Source: Planctomycetota bacterium | GTDB lineage: Bacteria; Planctomycetota; Planctomycetia; Pirellulales; Pirellulaceae | Direction of reading: 5' to 3' | DNA: 64,000 nt | Assembly: GCA_026692845.1 (NCBI GenBank) | Contig: JAPLNM010000044.1 | Coordinates: 1 to 64,000 of the forward strand | Shown: positions 56,501 through 64,000 of the stretch, in pieces | How positions within the stretch are numbered: the stretch's first letter is position 1 | How the letters are laid out: each line of letters opens with the position of its first letter | Notes under the pieces: model-generated | What the model saw: only the letters and a program-made list of their open reading frames with translations | What the model was told of the DNA's origin: nothing | Database searches by the model: none | Position numbers and translations under genes: made by a program

Positions 56501-57028
56501 GTATTCCCAAAAGAGGGCTACCCATTCGCAAAACGCTTCGACGCGCGAGTCGGGGTCGAGCAATCGCATTTCGGCGCGGAGCACGTGGTGGGCTTCGTCA
56601 AACTCCACCTGTCCGAGCGCATCGATTTGGGATTGCACGAAAGCGAATCGTTCGGGGGTTCGCAAAGCTAGCAGCGCGCGATCCAACTGCGCATGGAACA
56701 AACGTCGCCAGAGGAGCAGTTTAAGTTCATCTAGGGGCCAATGTTCGATTTGGTCCGGGTTGGGGAGTTTTATAAGCAGGACATCGCCGCAGATCGGCTG
56801 GATATTGCGGAGTCCAAGTTCATCGGGCAGGATACTGCCCAGAACCTGTTCGGCTGGTGCGACATGCGATTCTTCGTGAGGCAGCGCCAAGGCTAGACTT
56901 GGATGTTGGGTTCGCTTTCGGAGCAATCTGCGCATGATCCGGCCTTCGACCAAAAAAACGGTCGAATCAGCGGCCGACACCGCTTCGCGCAATTCCCCAA
57001 CACGATTAGCAACGGGGGCTTGAGACAC
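53531..57028 (-). CDS. Giant membrane protein of unknown function (1165 aa)
   Basis: A single continuous frame with a GTG start. The first about 540 residues are soluble and charged, with a helical region containing a basic run (MRRRDRATDRGN, then SAPSRSKRSK near 270-295). From about residue 535 there are at least six hydrophobic segments (for example FATLFLIIPFGGALVLI, IIPLVIVVGLFLMALIHL, AKAILGFFWSVISFLIRIYI, FLPVLLILAVNLEAFLT, IVFLPGFFGFAVW). The last 250 residues are soluble again. It contains no Walker, kinase or protease motif. I do not recognise the family; it is likely planctomycete-restricted. Codon use and continuity make it a real gene. Confidence 0.8.
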   Translation of the reverse strand: MSQAPVANRVGELREAVSAADSTVFLVEGRIMRRLLRKRTQHPSLALALPHEESHVAPAEQVLGSILPDELGLRNIQPICGDVLLIKLPNPDQIEHWPLDELKLLLWRRLFHAQLDRALLALRTPERFAFVQSQIDALGQVEFDEAHHVLRAEMRLLDPDSRVEAFCEWVALFWEYRYFDPDTLDTWFPSIQRIDGVADKMRLDLPIEELLNQSRISGSASIDTQSRESQDEVVLKNTQKRWSVGLAQDTSERKYLRYMRRRDRATDRGNTVHAISSSLRAARSAPSRSKRSKAESTAESDLRLFVKRLREAIGFPASDNNDWHAVLLALARNAIQGFWNSEKRLLYDLQKVCLDKERISYRVDLLRWVTSLGAKPLSRPLYNLQEVLMAKHLASATARLTHVRLSGVERDQLTLLLEQASHQADSQMRLRIREPLRNTLLEVGMTPSSFPERIAMDKLVEDALDCISERGYISMGYFRDAVSKNDLKLPDLHGLREAWSGDRLLKADDRLDQVLDGVYRKGDFYLRWIQMISAMFFGTTKGRFATLFLIIPFGGALVLIESIQHIWHKIQTWTSDHPRAHSESIDPIPFATESQTEPASTVTKTADQAVDQIVSNQLNIIPLVIVVGLFLMALIHLPRFRLGLWKAIRWVGQLIYAICIRLPQELLPWASIRSFFEHPWTQTAWSYWIKPATLVLATEWLIQRSPSVLTHPNLRMACEAIVLSALMNSRLGRDVQELLFEAIGSFWNLVRLRWVVIAIDWIVELFRGLLLAFERFLYAVDEWLRFHSQESLLSLIAKAILGFFWSVISFLIRIYINLLIEPTLHPVKHFPVVTVAHKIFLPVLLILAVNLEAFLTQYMNKPLAISITWFNIVFLPGFFGFAVWELKENWRLFRQNRRGILGPIPVGSHGETIERLLRPGFHSGTLPKLFRNMRRLENQTASVKRFTKRRSAYKKLHHVTDHVHRCVDRELIAMVNQSLANDAYRLECSEVIAATNSLTIRIKPISPNSQEHKPDPFELVIQEQSGWIVAWTRQTGGLDQAPEKVQKVVDLAILGFMRKCGVFLIRAQVESEFSKGKPYDVQDHGLVVWSDESFLHPCTVEFDGPHVASFQPSSLAKTLGLADIPDRRWIFAASQTTWTQWEQAWNQLAEPQTIADPTQDRSTHS

Positions 57029-57169
57029 AGAAAATCATTCAAAGGGAAGGCTTACCAACGAAAAGACGGATGTTATCTTCGCATATTTTCAGCAACAATA
57101 GAAGCAGCACCGGGGAGCTAAACTCCAACAAATCCCCAAGTCTCTTGATTACGGAAAGGTCCATCGCAC

Positions 57170-58114
57170 ATGGAAAAACGCCGACTAGGAAACTCAGACC
57201 TAATGATTACCCCGATAGGGATTGGAGCCTGGGCCATCGGAGGCGACGGTTGGGCATTTTCCTGGAGCAAGCAGGACGATGCCGAGAGCATCCGGGCGAT
57301 CCACGCGGCGCTTGACTCAGGGATCAACTGGATCGATACGGCCGCCGTTTATGGCTTGGGGCATTCCGAGCATGTCGTCGCTCAGGCACTGAAACAAACC
57401 TCAGGCAATCGACCTTATGTCTTTACCAAATGCGAGCGGGCTTGGGACGACAATCGCCAGATCGTCAAGAGTTTGAAGGCAGCATCGATCCGCAAGGAGT
57501 GCGAGGACAGCTTGCGTCGCCTTGAGGTCGAAACGATCGACCTCTATCAAATCCATTGGCCCGAGCCCGAAGAAGACATCGAGGAAGGCTGGAGCACGTT
57601 AGCTGACCTGCAACGTGAAGGCAAGGTGCGATGGATTGGCGTTTCGAATTTCAATGCGACTCAGATGCAGCGAATTGCATCGATCGAGCCGATCACTTCG
57701 CTACAGCCACCCTACTCGCTGATCCGCCGCGATACGGAAAACGAAATTCTCCCCTATGCCCAATCGCACCAAATCGGCGTGATCGCCTATTCACCCATGG
57801 GCTCAGGCATGCTCACCGGCGCGATGAGTCGCGAGCGTATCGAGTCGCTTCCGCCTGACGATTGGCGCACGCGCAGTGCGAACTTCCAAGAACCACTCTT
57901 GACGAAAAATCTAGCCGTCGCCGAATCGGTCAAGCAGACTGCAACGCAAGCGGGCCTCTCTGCGGGGCATCTTGCCATCGCTTGGGTGCTCAAGAATCCA
58001 GCCGTCACGGGCGCAATCGTGGGAATTCGCAATGTTCAGCAAGCCATGGAGCTAGCGCATTTTGCAGAGGTTTATCCGTCGAAGACCGCTAGTCTTGTCA
58101 GCGCATTGGATTAA
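57170..58114 (+). CDS. Aldo/keto reductase
   Basis: A 314-residue NAD(P)H-dependent reductase with a TIM barrel. The pattern has NWIDTAAVYGLGHSEHVVAQAL (catalytic Asp and Tyr), YVFTKCERAW (catalytic-type Lys), IDLYQIHWPEP (catalytic His region), ..YSPMGSGMLTG and AGLSAGHLAIAWVLKNPAVTGAIVGIRN (cofactor site). Substrate cannot be inferred. A GGAAAGG stretch lies about 12 bases upstream of the ATG. It is followed 4 bp later by the HD hydrolase gene, so the two are co-transcribed. Confidence 0.95.
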   Translation: MEKRRLGNSDLMITPIGIGAWAIGGDGWAFSWSKQDDAESIRAIHAALDSGINWIDTAAVYGLGHSEHVVAQALKQTSGNRPYVFTKCERAWDDNRQIVKSLKAASIRKECEDSLRRLEVETIDLYQIHWPEPEEDIEEGWSTLADLQREGKVRWIGVSNFNATQMQRIASIEPITSLQPPYSLIRRDTENEILPYAQSHQIGVIAYSPMGSGMLTGAMSRERIESLPPDDWRTRSANFQEPLLTKNLAVAESVKQTATQAGLSAGHLAIAWVLKNPAVTGAIVGIRNVQQAMELAHFAEVYPSKTASLVSALD

Positions 58115-58118
58115 CCCC

Positions 58119-58898
58119 ATGAATTCCGAAAAACGCGAGAGCATCGATCCGAGCCAAGGCCAAGGCGTAACGATCGAGGCTTGGGATCAACAGTGGGGTC
58201 GGTCCGTCCTGGAACTTTTGCGAGTTCAGATGGCCAATGCCGACGCGGCCCATGGTCTGGAACATGTCCAACGGGTTGTCAAGAACGCCTGCCTGATCGC
58301 TCAGAACCTGGTTGACAATCGCCTTATCGGCGAAAGTCAGGAAATCGATTACGCAGTCCTGCTGCCGGCAGCTTGGTTTCACGATTGCGTTTATGTACCG
58401 AAGAATTCCCCTCAACGATCCCAAGCATCCTGTATCGCAGCCGAACAAGCGGTGTTGCTGCTTTCTGGACTCGGTTATCCTTCGGAGAAATATCCGGCGA
58501 TAGCGCATGCGATTGAATCGCACAGTTTTTCTGCAAGGATCCCTTGCCGGAGCTTGGAGGCGCAGGTGCTCCAGGACGCCGACCGACTCGAAGCCCTCGG
58601 AGCCATTGGGCTGGCCCGATGCTTGATGACCGGCGGATCGATGGGCCAACGGCTCTACCATCCTGACGATCCGTTCCCGACGACTCGGAAACCTCAGGAT
58701 GATCAGCAATCGGTCGACCATTTCTTTGCGAAATTACTCAAGCTGCCAGCGACCATGCAGACCGAATCTGGCAGGCAGATCGCCAGGCAGCGAGCTGGAT
58801 ATCTCATCGCGTTTCTTGAGCAATTGGCTGAGGAAATCGGAGTTCCCATCCAACTTTCGTCCGAGTTCCGTGGTTTACAAAAAGGGTATCATGGCTGA
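58119..58898 (+). CDS. HD domain metal-dependent phosphohydrolase
   Basis: From the ATG at 58119 (4 bp after the aldo/keto reductase stop) the protein is 259 residues. The HD signature is spread as AAHGLEHVQRVVKNA, LLPAAWFHDCVYVPKN (HD), AIAHAIESHSF and VLQDADRLEALGAIGLARC (late Asp). This matches the YedJ/Yfr-type HD superfamily of nucleotide or small-phosphate hydrolases. The specific substrate is unknown. The track start at 58062 lies inside the preceding gene. Confidence 0.9.
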   Translation: MNSEKRESIDPSQGQGVTIEAWDQQWGRSVLELLRVQMANADAAHGLEHVQRVVKNACLIAQNLVDNRLIGESQEIDYAVLLPAAWFHDCVYVPKNSPQRSQASCIAAEQAVLLLSGLGYPSEKYPAIAHAIESHSFSARIPCRSLEAQVLQDADRLEALGAIGLARCLMTGGSMGQRLYHPDDPFPTTRKPQDDQQSVDHFFAKLLKLPATMQTESGRQIARQRAGYLIAFLEQLAEEIGVPIQLSSEFRGLQKGYHG

Positions 58899-58955
58899 CA
58901 ATAATGATCGCTATTACGATGCCCGACGGCGAACATCACCTTTCGGGTACGTCCC

Positions 58956-60503
58956 ATGCATGGATTGATTCTTGTACAGCTTCAGAAATTCGCTCAGCAG
59001 ACGTTCGGCCCCGAGAAGTGGCGTAGGGCGTTGTCCCAATCCGGTTTAGATCAAACCTCATTTTCAGCCGGTTTGGTTTACGAAGACCGACAAGCCCTCG
59101 AGTTGATTGTTTTAGCTTCCCAGACATTGAGAGTCCCGGTCGACGAAGTCGTCGAGTTGTTTGGAAGGTTTTTGTCGACGGAATTGATCAGGCTCTATTC
59201 CCGCGTCATCAAGCCAGAGTGGCGGACGCTAGATATCATCGAAAACACCGAGACCTTCATCCATTCGGCGGTCCGTGTTGGCAATCCCGGTGCGGTACCT
59301 CCAGTCCTTGATGCGATTCGCCTGTCGGAAAACGAATTGCAGTTGCTCTATTCGTCCGACCGGAAGCTTTGCAAGTTGGCCATCGGGATCATCCATGGGT
59401 TGGCCGATCACTTTCAAGAGGTCATCGAGGTCCACAAAGACTCCTGCATGCTGCAAGGCGATCCATTCTGCACGTTTCGATTGATTAGAAATATCACCAG
59501 ACGCGATACCGAAAAATTGCACGTCCAAAATACGATTCAATTCGGTTTAGACTCCCCATTGACGGTCCAAGGAGTTCAATCCACTTGGGAGGGTGGAACG
59601 CTGAAGTCAAGAAGCGAGCGTTCCGAAAGTGAGCCGACTCAGTGGGGGAGCTATCTATCCCCCTCGATTTCCGGATCGGATTTCGCCAGCATCGGGCCTT
59701 ACAGAGTCCTAGCCCAGCACGGGGAAGGTGGAATGGGTTGTGTCTTCCGAGCAATCGACACCCGTACGGAGCAAACGGTAGCCATCAAGGTGTTGCATCC
59801 GAAAGTTTCCAGAGAGGCGATAGCGAAAAAGCGTTTCCTACGCGAGCTGCAGGCCTTACAGCAAATCCGAAGCCCGCATGTGGTTGAGGTCCGAGACGTC
59901 GGTGAGGTTGGTCAGTTGCCTTACTTAGTCATGGAGTTTTTACGCGGTACGAATCTCCAGGTGTACCGACAGCGTTTCCAGACTTTACCGATTCAGGAGA
60001 TCCTGCGCATCGCGATCGAGACCGCGGATGGATTAGCCGCTGTGCATCAATGCGGGTTGATCCATCGCGATATTAAGCCGGAGAATCTTTGGATCGAATC
60101 GACGACACTCAATGTCAAGATCATCGATTTTGGGTTGGCTCATGCGGTATCTGAAGAGATGCGACTGACACGGACCGGGACCTTCATCGGCACCCCTTCG
60201 TTCATGGCTCCCGAACAGGCCAGTGGAGGGACAATCGATCAGCGTGCTGACTTCTTCAGCCTCGGTTGCGTCCTTTACGATCTGTCCACTGGACGACGGC
60301 CGTTTGATCGCGAGAACATCCTAAGCACATTGTCTGCCTTGGCCAATCACACCCCCGAGAAACCTCGGGTCCTAGCGCCGGATTGCCCGGAGGGATTCTC
60401 TGAGCTCATCATGCGGATGCTTGAAAAAGATCCTGCCAAGCGACCTCAAAATTGCCAGGAAATCTCGAAGAGGCTAAAGGCGATTCTGGCAAGCCTTGCC
60501 TGA
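58956..60503 (+). CDS. H-NOX haem sensor fused to a Ser/Thr protein kinase
   Basis: A 515-residue fusion. Residues 1-175 are an H-NOX (HNOB) domain: MHGLILVQLQKFAQQTFGPE start, proximal haem ligand His103 and the propionate-binding Y132-S-S-D-R136 (YxSxR), with His-Tyr spacing 29 as in characterised H-NOX proteins. Residue 141, near the distal-pocket Tyr position of oxygen-binding members, is Leu. A variable linker (about 185-245) leads to a Hanks kinase (about 249-513): GEGGMG loop (256-261), catalytic-site Lys278 in VAIK, HRDIKPEN, DFG, GTPSFMAPEQ. No transmembrane helix is seen, so it is cytoplasmic. It probably couples NO or another gas to phosphorylation. Confidence 0.9.
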   Translation: MHGLILVQLQKFAQQTFGPEKWRRALSQSGLDQTSFSAGLVYEDRQALELIVLASQTLRVPVDEVVELFGRFLSTELIRLYSRVIKPEWRTLDIIENTETFIHSAVRVGNPGAVPPVLDAIRLSENELQLLYSSDRKLCKLAIGIIHGLADHFQEVIEVHKDSCMLQGDPFCTFRLIRNITRRDTEKLHVQNTIQFGLDSPLTVQGVQSTWEGGTLKSRSERSESEPTQWGSYLSPSISGSDFASIGPYRVLAQHGEGGMGCVFRAIDTRTEQTVAIKVLHPKVSREAIAKKRFLRELQALQQIRSPHVVEVRDVGEVGQLPYLVMEFLRGTNLQVYRQRFQTLPIQEILRIAIETADGLAAVHQCGLIHRDIKPENLWIESTTLNVKIIDFGLAHAVSEEMRLTRTGTFIGTPSFMAPEQASGGTIDQRADFFSLGCVLYDLSTGRRPFDRENILSTLSALANHTPEKPRVLAPDCPEGFSELIMRMLEKDPAKRPQNCQEISKRLKAILASLA

Positions 60504-60521
60504 GAATACGCATTGCCTAGA

Positions 60522-62201
60522 TCACTCGAAATCGAGAACTTGGCCTGCTGCTTGCAATCGCGATTGGAGAGACGCATAGGGTACGTCTTGGACCGATTGC
60601 TGATGGTCGATGGCCAAGCAGGCCAATTCCGAGGCGCTTTGGCCTAGGACCATGAAAACCGGTTCCATGCGGATGCTTCCATAGGCGATATGGCTTGCCG
60701 ACATGCATACGGGGACCAGGAGGTTGCTGCATTCGGACTTCTTCGGGAAAATGCTTCTTGCGGAGATCGGATAAGGCTTGGTCGGGATCTGCACATCTCC
60801 TTCGTTCCTGGCGAGTCCCTCGGAAGTCACGTAGCGTTGCGTGTTATGGCTATCCATGTTGTAAGCTCCCATACCGACGCTGTCGTGGACGATTTCGATG
60901 CGTTTGCAGTTTTTCTCGGTCATCACGTAGTCGGAGACCAATCGTCGAGCTTCGCGCACGTAAAGTTGTCGGGGCCAATTGCCGTTGTCGAGAAACTCAT
61001 CTTTGGCAAGTCCGTTGTTTTGGAAAACCTGCCGTATCGATTCAGGGACCCTTGGATGGTTGGCCAGGGTCCACATGAGGCCTTGCTGGTAATCTTCGTG
61101 GTCCTGGAGGATCTCTTCACGGCGAGGATAGTCCGCCTCGGGGTATTCATAGTTCTTGCCGATGTAATCGGTGCTGAAGGCGAAATTGTTGTTCACATCG
61201 GTTTTGCGGTTGGGCATCCAAATCGGGGCCCAAGGGATGCGCGTATCGGCGGCTTCGAAATTTCTCAGCAGCAGTTCGTAATCTAGTTCGTTGTACCGCT
61301 GGGGTTTGGGCCAGGCGACTCGGTTCTCAGGGACATCGGTCGTACACATGCGGTAGTTGTAGGCTTGGAGACGATGATCTCCATCCCCGTCGGATCCTTG
61401 CGGTGGCGGCATGACATTCGGTAACAGACCGCTGGTGGGGTCTCCGGGGTTGATGTAGGGGTTGACGGGTTTGACGAATTGGTGATGGATGGTTTTTACT
61501 TTTTGCATGCCGTTGATCGTCTCACCGTAGGTGGCGTTGGCTTCACGACCCACGTGGTACGAGACCCCGGCGGCAGCCATCAGATCCCCCTCATAGGTCG
61601 CGTCAATAAACATCTTTGCTCGAAATACATTGCCGTTTTCCATCTGGATCGTCTCGATGGCCGTTGCGTTTTTGCGGACCCCTGACTTGCGATCCAAGCG
61701 TTGGTTTAAGACGACTTGTACATCGGTCTGTTTGAGCATTTGATCAAAGACGATCGAAGCAACGTGCGGCTCGAAGGTCCACATCGAGTCCTCGTTTTGA
61801 GTGTTGACCGTCCTGCCTTTGAAATACTTTTCGCGAGTCTCATGGGTCCATTGCGCAGGGTCTTGGTAGTGTTTGAATATCCTGCGATAGAATTCTCGGG
61901 AGATCCCACCGATGCAGCGTTTGTTTCCGATGTCGGTTGCTCCGAGCCCACCGGTGGTCATCCCTCCAAGGAATCCTGTCGGTTCGATCAGGACAACCGA
62001 TTTGCCCAATCGCGAGGCTGAAACAGCCGCAGCGACCCCACCGCTGGTCCCACCGTAGATGACGAGATCTGCAGCGGTTTCTGATCGTTGAACCGTAGGG
62101 GTCTTGCCAATGGCAAATTCCCCGAAGTGGACCGACAAGCAGGCTAGAAAAGCCGCAAGCGAGACGGAAAGCGTTTTTCTTGTTGATAGCGAATTTTTCA
62201 T
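60522..62201 (-). CDS. FAD-dependent oxidoreductase (exported, planctomycete type)
   Basis: From the ATG at 62201 the protein is 559 residues; the track start (62219) uses a TTG. A signal peptide (TLSVSLAAFLACLSVHFG) is followed by the FAD Rossmann site VIYGGTSGGVAAAVSASRLGKSVVLIEPT, then GGMTTGGLGATDIGNKRCIGGISREFY and AKMFIDATYEGDLMAAAGVSYHVGREA. It belongs to the FAD_oxidored (PF12831) family that is abundant in planctomycetes. Substrate unknown; the signal peptide implies a periplasmic location. It is convergent with the H-NOX kinase. Confidence 0.9.
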   Translation of the reverse strand: MKNSLSTRKTLSVSLAAFLACLSVHFGEFAIGKTPTVQRSETAADLVIYGGTSGGVAAAVSASRLGKSVVLIEPTGFLGGMTTGGLGATDIGNKRCIGGISREFYRRIFKHYQDPAQWTHETREKYFKGRTVNTQNEDSMWTFEPHVASIVFDQMLKQTDVQVVLNQRLDRKSGVRKNATAIETIQMENGNVFRAKMFIDATYEGDLMAAAGVSYHVGREANATYGETINGMQKVKTIHHQFVKPVNPYINPGDPTSGLLPNVMPPPQGSDGDGDHRLQAYNYRMCTTDVPENRVAWPKPQRYNELDYELLLRNFEAADTRIPWAPIWMPNRKTDVNNNFAFSTDYIGKNYEYPEADYPRREEILQDHEDYQQGLMWTLANHPRVPESIRQVFQNNGLAKDEFLDNGNWPRQLYVREARRLVSDYVMTEKNCKRIEIVHDSVGMGAYNMDSHNTQRYVTSEGLARNEGDVQIPTKPYPISARSIFPKKSECSNLLVPVCMSASHIAYGSIRMEPVFMVLGQSASELACLAIDHQQSVQDVPYASLQSRLQAAGQVLDFE

Positions 62202-62241
62202 TGGATAGAACAAATACAACTAAGAGAGGAATCTGCAAGCA

Positions 62242-62841
62242 TCAATCGCCCCAGATCGAGTGCGGGTCAAAGGTCATCGAGGCGATCATACTCATCGCGA
62301 CACAACCGGCAAACGCGATCACCGCCGGACCGACATGGAATTCCACGAGCCCGGATAATTTGACCAGCATCACCAAAAACGCGAGCAGCATGACATCGAG
62401 CATGCTCCAGCGGCCAGAGAATTCGATGACACGATAGGCCCAGGCGCGGTGGTGGTGTTCGAGCCATTTGAGCCAGCAGAGCTCGAGGAGTGTGGCGAGT
62501 TTCAAAGCTGGCAAGAGGATCGAAAAAACGAAAATGATCGTCGCAACGAACCAGCTTCCTTGCTCATAGAGTTCGACGATGCCGCCCAGGATGCTGCTGT
62601 GGTATCGATGCCCGAGTTTTTCGATTTCAAGAATCGGTAAAAGGATCGCGGCGGGAAACAGCAGCAGGGCTGCCAGAGCCGCAGCGGCTGTCCGCTGGCT
62701 TGCACGCTCGGACTTGGCTGAATTGGCGATCGTCGTTCCGCAGCGAGTGCAGGCGTAACTGACCAAGTACCCCTCGGGAGCTGGGGTGGCTTGGCCGCCC
62801 GATAGACGGTGGACTTTGCCGCAGCAATGGCACGCTTTCAT
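62242..62841 (-). CDS. Paraquat-inducible protein A (PqiA)-like membrane protein
   Basis: From the ATG at 62841 the protein is 199 residues. An N-terminal zinc-ribbon (MKACHCCGK .. SYACTRCGTTIANS: two CxxC pairs) is followed by three or four hydrophobic helices (AAAALAALLLFPAAILLPIL; WFVATIIFVFSILLPALKLATLL; MLLAFLVMLVKLSGLVEF; AVIAFAGCVAMSMIAS), the PqiA domain pattern (PALKL, SMLDVMLLAFLVMLVKL). In enterobacteria PqiA acts with MCE-type lipid transporters; no such partner is next to it here. The track start is a TTG at 62916 that overlaps the DUF2007 gene. Confidence 0.85.
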   Translation of the reverse strand: MKACHCCGKVHRLSGGQATPAPEGYLVSYACTRCGTTIANSAKSERASQRTAAAALAALLLFPAAILLPILEIEKLGHRYHSSILGGIVELYEQGSWFVATIIFVFSILLPALKLATLLELCWLKWLEHHHRAWAYRVIEFSGRWSMLDVMLLAFLVMLVKLSGLVEFHVGPAVIAFAGCVAMSMIASMTFDPHSIWGD

Positions 62842-62857
62842 CAGATCGCTAGACACC

Positions 62858-63115
62858 TTAGGCTCCCGGTAGATCTTGATTGGGATTGGAGCCGTCGTGC
62901 AATTCGGCCATTGCAATTTTGGCTCGATCTAGGTCGCAGGCCCTCACGACGACTTGTGCATATCCACCCGCATCGGGCCATCCGGTATTGCCCCCTATAC
63001 CGCTATGAAACGCAGGGATTTCGTTCTCTTCGAGGTACCCGATGAGCAATCGAGCTTCGATGTCGGTCAGATAATCGTTTAGTACCATCGGTCGGTTCGG
63101 GTCGTTGGCCATCAT
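62858..63115 (-). CDS. DUF2007 small protein
   Basis: An 85-residue protein starting MMANDPNRPMVLNDYLTDIE. The sequence EARLLIGYLEENEIPAFHSG matches DUF2007 (putative signal-transducing protein) of small soluble proteins. AGGGAG lies a few bases before the first of two ATGs. The track ORF to 63520 adds a non-similar N-terminus and is not supported. It lies 16 bp upstream of the PqiA-like gene on the same strand. Confidence 0.8.
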   Translation of the reverse strand: MMANDPNRPMVLNDYLTDIEARLLIGYLEENEIPAFHSGIGGNTGWPDAGGYAQVVVRACDLDRAKIAMAELHDGSNPNQDLPGA

Positions 63116-63348
63116 GTTTCTCCCTGGGTTGTTGGGGGTATTGTACACCCAAAACGCCGGTCCATCTTGAGTACGATCCGATGGGGTGTTGGGCCCGAAA
63201 CGTCGGAAAAGCGTCGGTTCTGGTAGAATCTGGCCCGAGTGTCGCCGAACAAAAATCGCTGCAAGACAGCCATTTCGACTTGGGGATTTCCTAATGGGCT
63301 CATGTAGGCGACAATACACAACGCATTCATTTACCCTGAGGACTATCG

Positions 63349-64000
63349 ATGGCCGACGATCAGCAGAACACAACCGACCTTGCTCTAGCCGATCAGGCTT
63401 CGAAATACACCGTCGTGGCGCGGCGTTATCGGCCCAGGACCTTTGAAGAGCTCGTCGGCCAGGACACCGTCGCCCAGGGCTTATTGCGGGCGATCGAGAC
63501 CCATCGGGTCGGTCATGCATATCTTTTTACGGGAGCTCGGGGGGTAGGTAAGACAAGTACGGCACGGATTTTTGCCAAAGCTCTCAATGCATCGGCGGAC
63601 GGAAAAGGTCATTTCGATCCGAAGTCCGAGATTGCCTTGGCAATCGACTCCGGCGATGACATGGATGTGATTGAAATCGACGGGGCAAGCAATCGCGGAA
63701 TCGATGAGATTCGGCAGTTGCGTTCTAACGCATCGATTCGACCGACACGCTCACCTTACAAAATCTATATAATCGACGAAGTCCACATGCTCACGACGCA
63801 GGCGTTCAACGCGTTGCTCAAGACGCTTGAGGAACCGCCTGGGCACGTAAAATTCATCTTCTGTACAACCGACCCGGACAAAATTCCGATCACGGTATTG
63901 TCCCGTTGCCAACGCTACGACTTCCCACCGGTCCATACCGATCAAATCCTTACGCGGTTGAAATTCATCTGCTCGAACGAGGGAACGCAGGCCGACGACG
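63349..64000 (+). CDS. dnaX: DNA polymerase III subunit gamma/tau (partial, runs off the window)
   Basis: The N-terminal 217 residues of DnaX, the clamp-loader subunit. TGAGGA lies about 6 bases before the ATG. Visible features are [16 protein letters not shown], Walker A ([20 protein letters not shown]), Walker B and DEVHM ([11 protein letters not shown]), then [36 protein letters not shown]. The zinc-binding Cys cluster that normally follows ALN.C is missing ([22 protein letters not shown]). The C-terminal part lies to the right of the window. Confidence 0.95.
   Translation, partial: MADDQQNTTDLALADQASKYTVVARRYRPRTFEELVGQDTVAQGLLRAIETHRVGHAYLFTGARGVGKTSTARIFAKALNASADGKGHFDPKSEIALAIDSGDDMDVIEIDGASNRGIDEIRQLRSNASIRPTRSPYKIYIIDEVHMLTTQAFNALLKTLEEPPGHVKFIFCTTDPDKIPITVLSRCQRYDFPPVHTDQILTRLKFICSNEGTQADD

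Noticed and set aside
62858-63520. 220-codon ORF containing DUF2007
   Set aside because: Only the last 85 codons resemble DUF2007; the start at 63115 has a ribosome site, and the upstream part overlaps the dnaX start region.

Overview
The window looks like a chromosomal segment of a planctomycete, most likely a Pirellulales relative. The evidence is a DUF1501 / DUF1549-DUF1553 / c-type cytochrome-WD40 cluster, a formylglycine-type sulfatase, a PEP-CTERM remnant, an H-NOX-linked Hanks kinase, many long directional gene runs and GC-rich coding sequence. No species is claimed. Products were recognised by eye from motifs and family knowledge; no search was run.

Layout. 1-200: tandem 77-bp hairpin repeat. 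263-8830 (minus strand): biotin synthase, a 2Fe-2S ferredoxin, an ABC-2 permease, a SelA-like PLP-fold protein without the catalytic lysine, a UxaA hydrolase, a MoxR ATPase and a DUF58 protein, closely packed. 9171-14865 (plus): a sigma-70 factor, a small membrane protein, ClpX, then a two-gene unit that I read as a Pup/UBact-like modifier and its PafA/Dop-type ligase. 14915-20217: tRNA-Gly, a 16-bp repeat, a small WYL-like protein, tagaturonate epimerase, a frameshifted FG-GAP protein and an enolase-superfamily dehydratase. 20218-25100 is a graveyard: a monooxygenase fragment, an ISL3 transposase stub, an ice-binding/PEP-CTERM fragment and a tyrosine integrase whose middle is replaced by a palindrome, with an intact sulfatase in between. 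25469-34538 is the four-gene planctomycete cytochrome cluster. 34975-41458 (minus) holds trpS, pyrD, an HTH protein, a ThiF/MoeB protein, sucD and sucC. 41459-45020 is repeat-rich and carries two overlapping SPFH genes of lower GC. 45068-45399 is rpsU plus tRNA-Val. 45980-49995 is a MacAB-like efflux operon whose adaptor ends in EF-hands. 50217-57028 (minus) has a YhaM-like nuclease, an ABC-2 permease, peptidase T and a giant membrane protein. 57170-60503 has an aldo/keto reductase, an HD phosphohydrolase and an H-NOX-Ser/Thr kinase fusion. 60522-63115 (minus) has an FAD oxidoreductase, a PqiA-like protein and a DUF2007 protein. dnaX runs off the right edge.

How the genes fit together. The strongest candidates for something unusual are: (1) the Pup-like protein ending in Gly-Glu, seven bases before a PafA/Dop homologue that carries a hydrophobic insertion of about 110 residues, with no proteasome genes in view and ClpX as the nearest protease component; (2) a single polypeptide joining an H-NOX haem sensor to a Hanks kinase, suggesting gas-controlled phosphorylation; (3) a SelA-fold protein whose Schiff-base lysine is a tyrosine; (4) an efflux adaptor with a Ca2+-type EF-hand pair. 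UxaE, UxaA and the enolase-superfamily enzyme suggest uronate or sugar-acid catabolism. Several genes appear to use TTG or GTG starts (uxaA, ligase, pyrD, the 1165-residue membrane protein, the DUF1549 protein).
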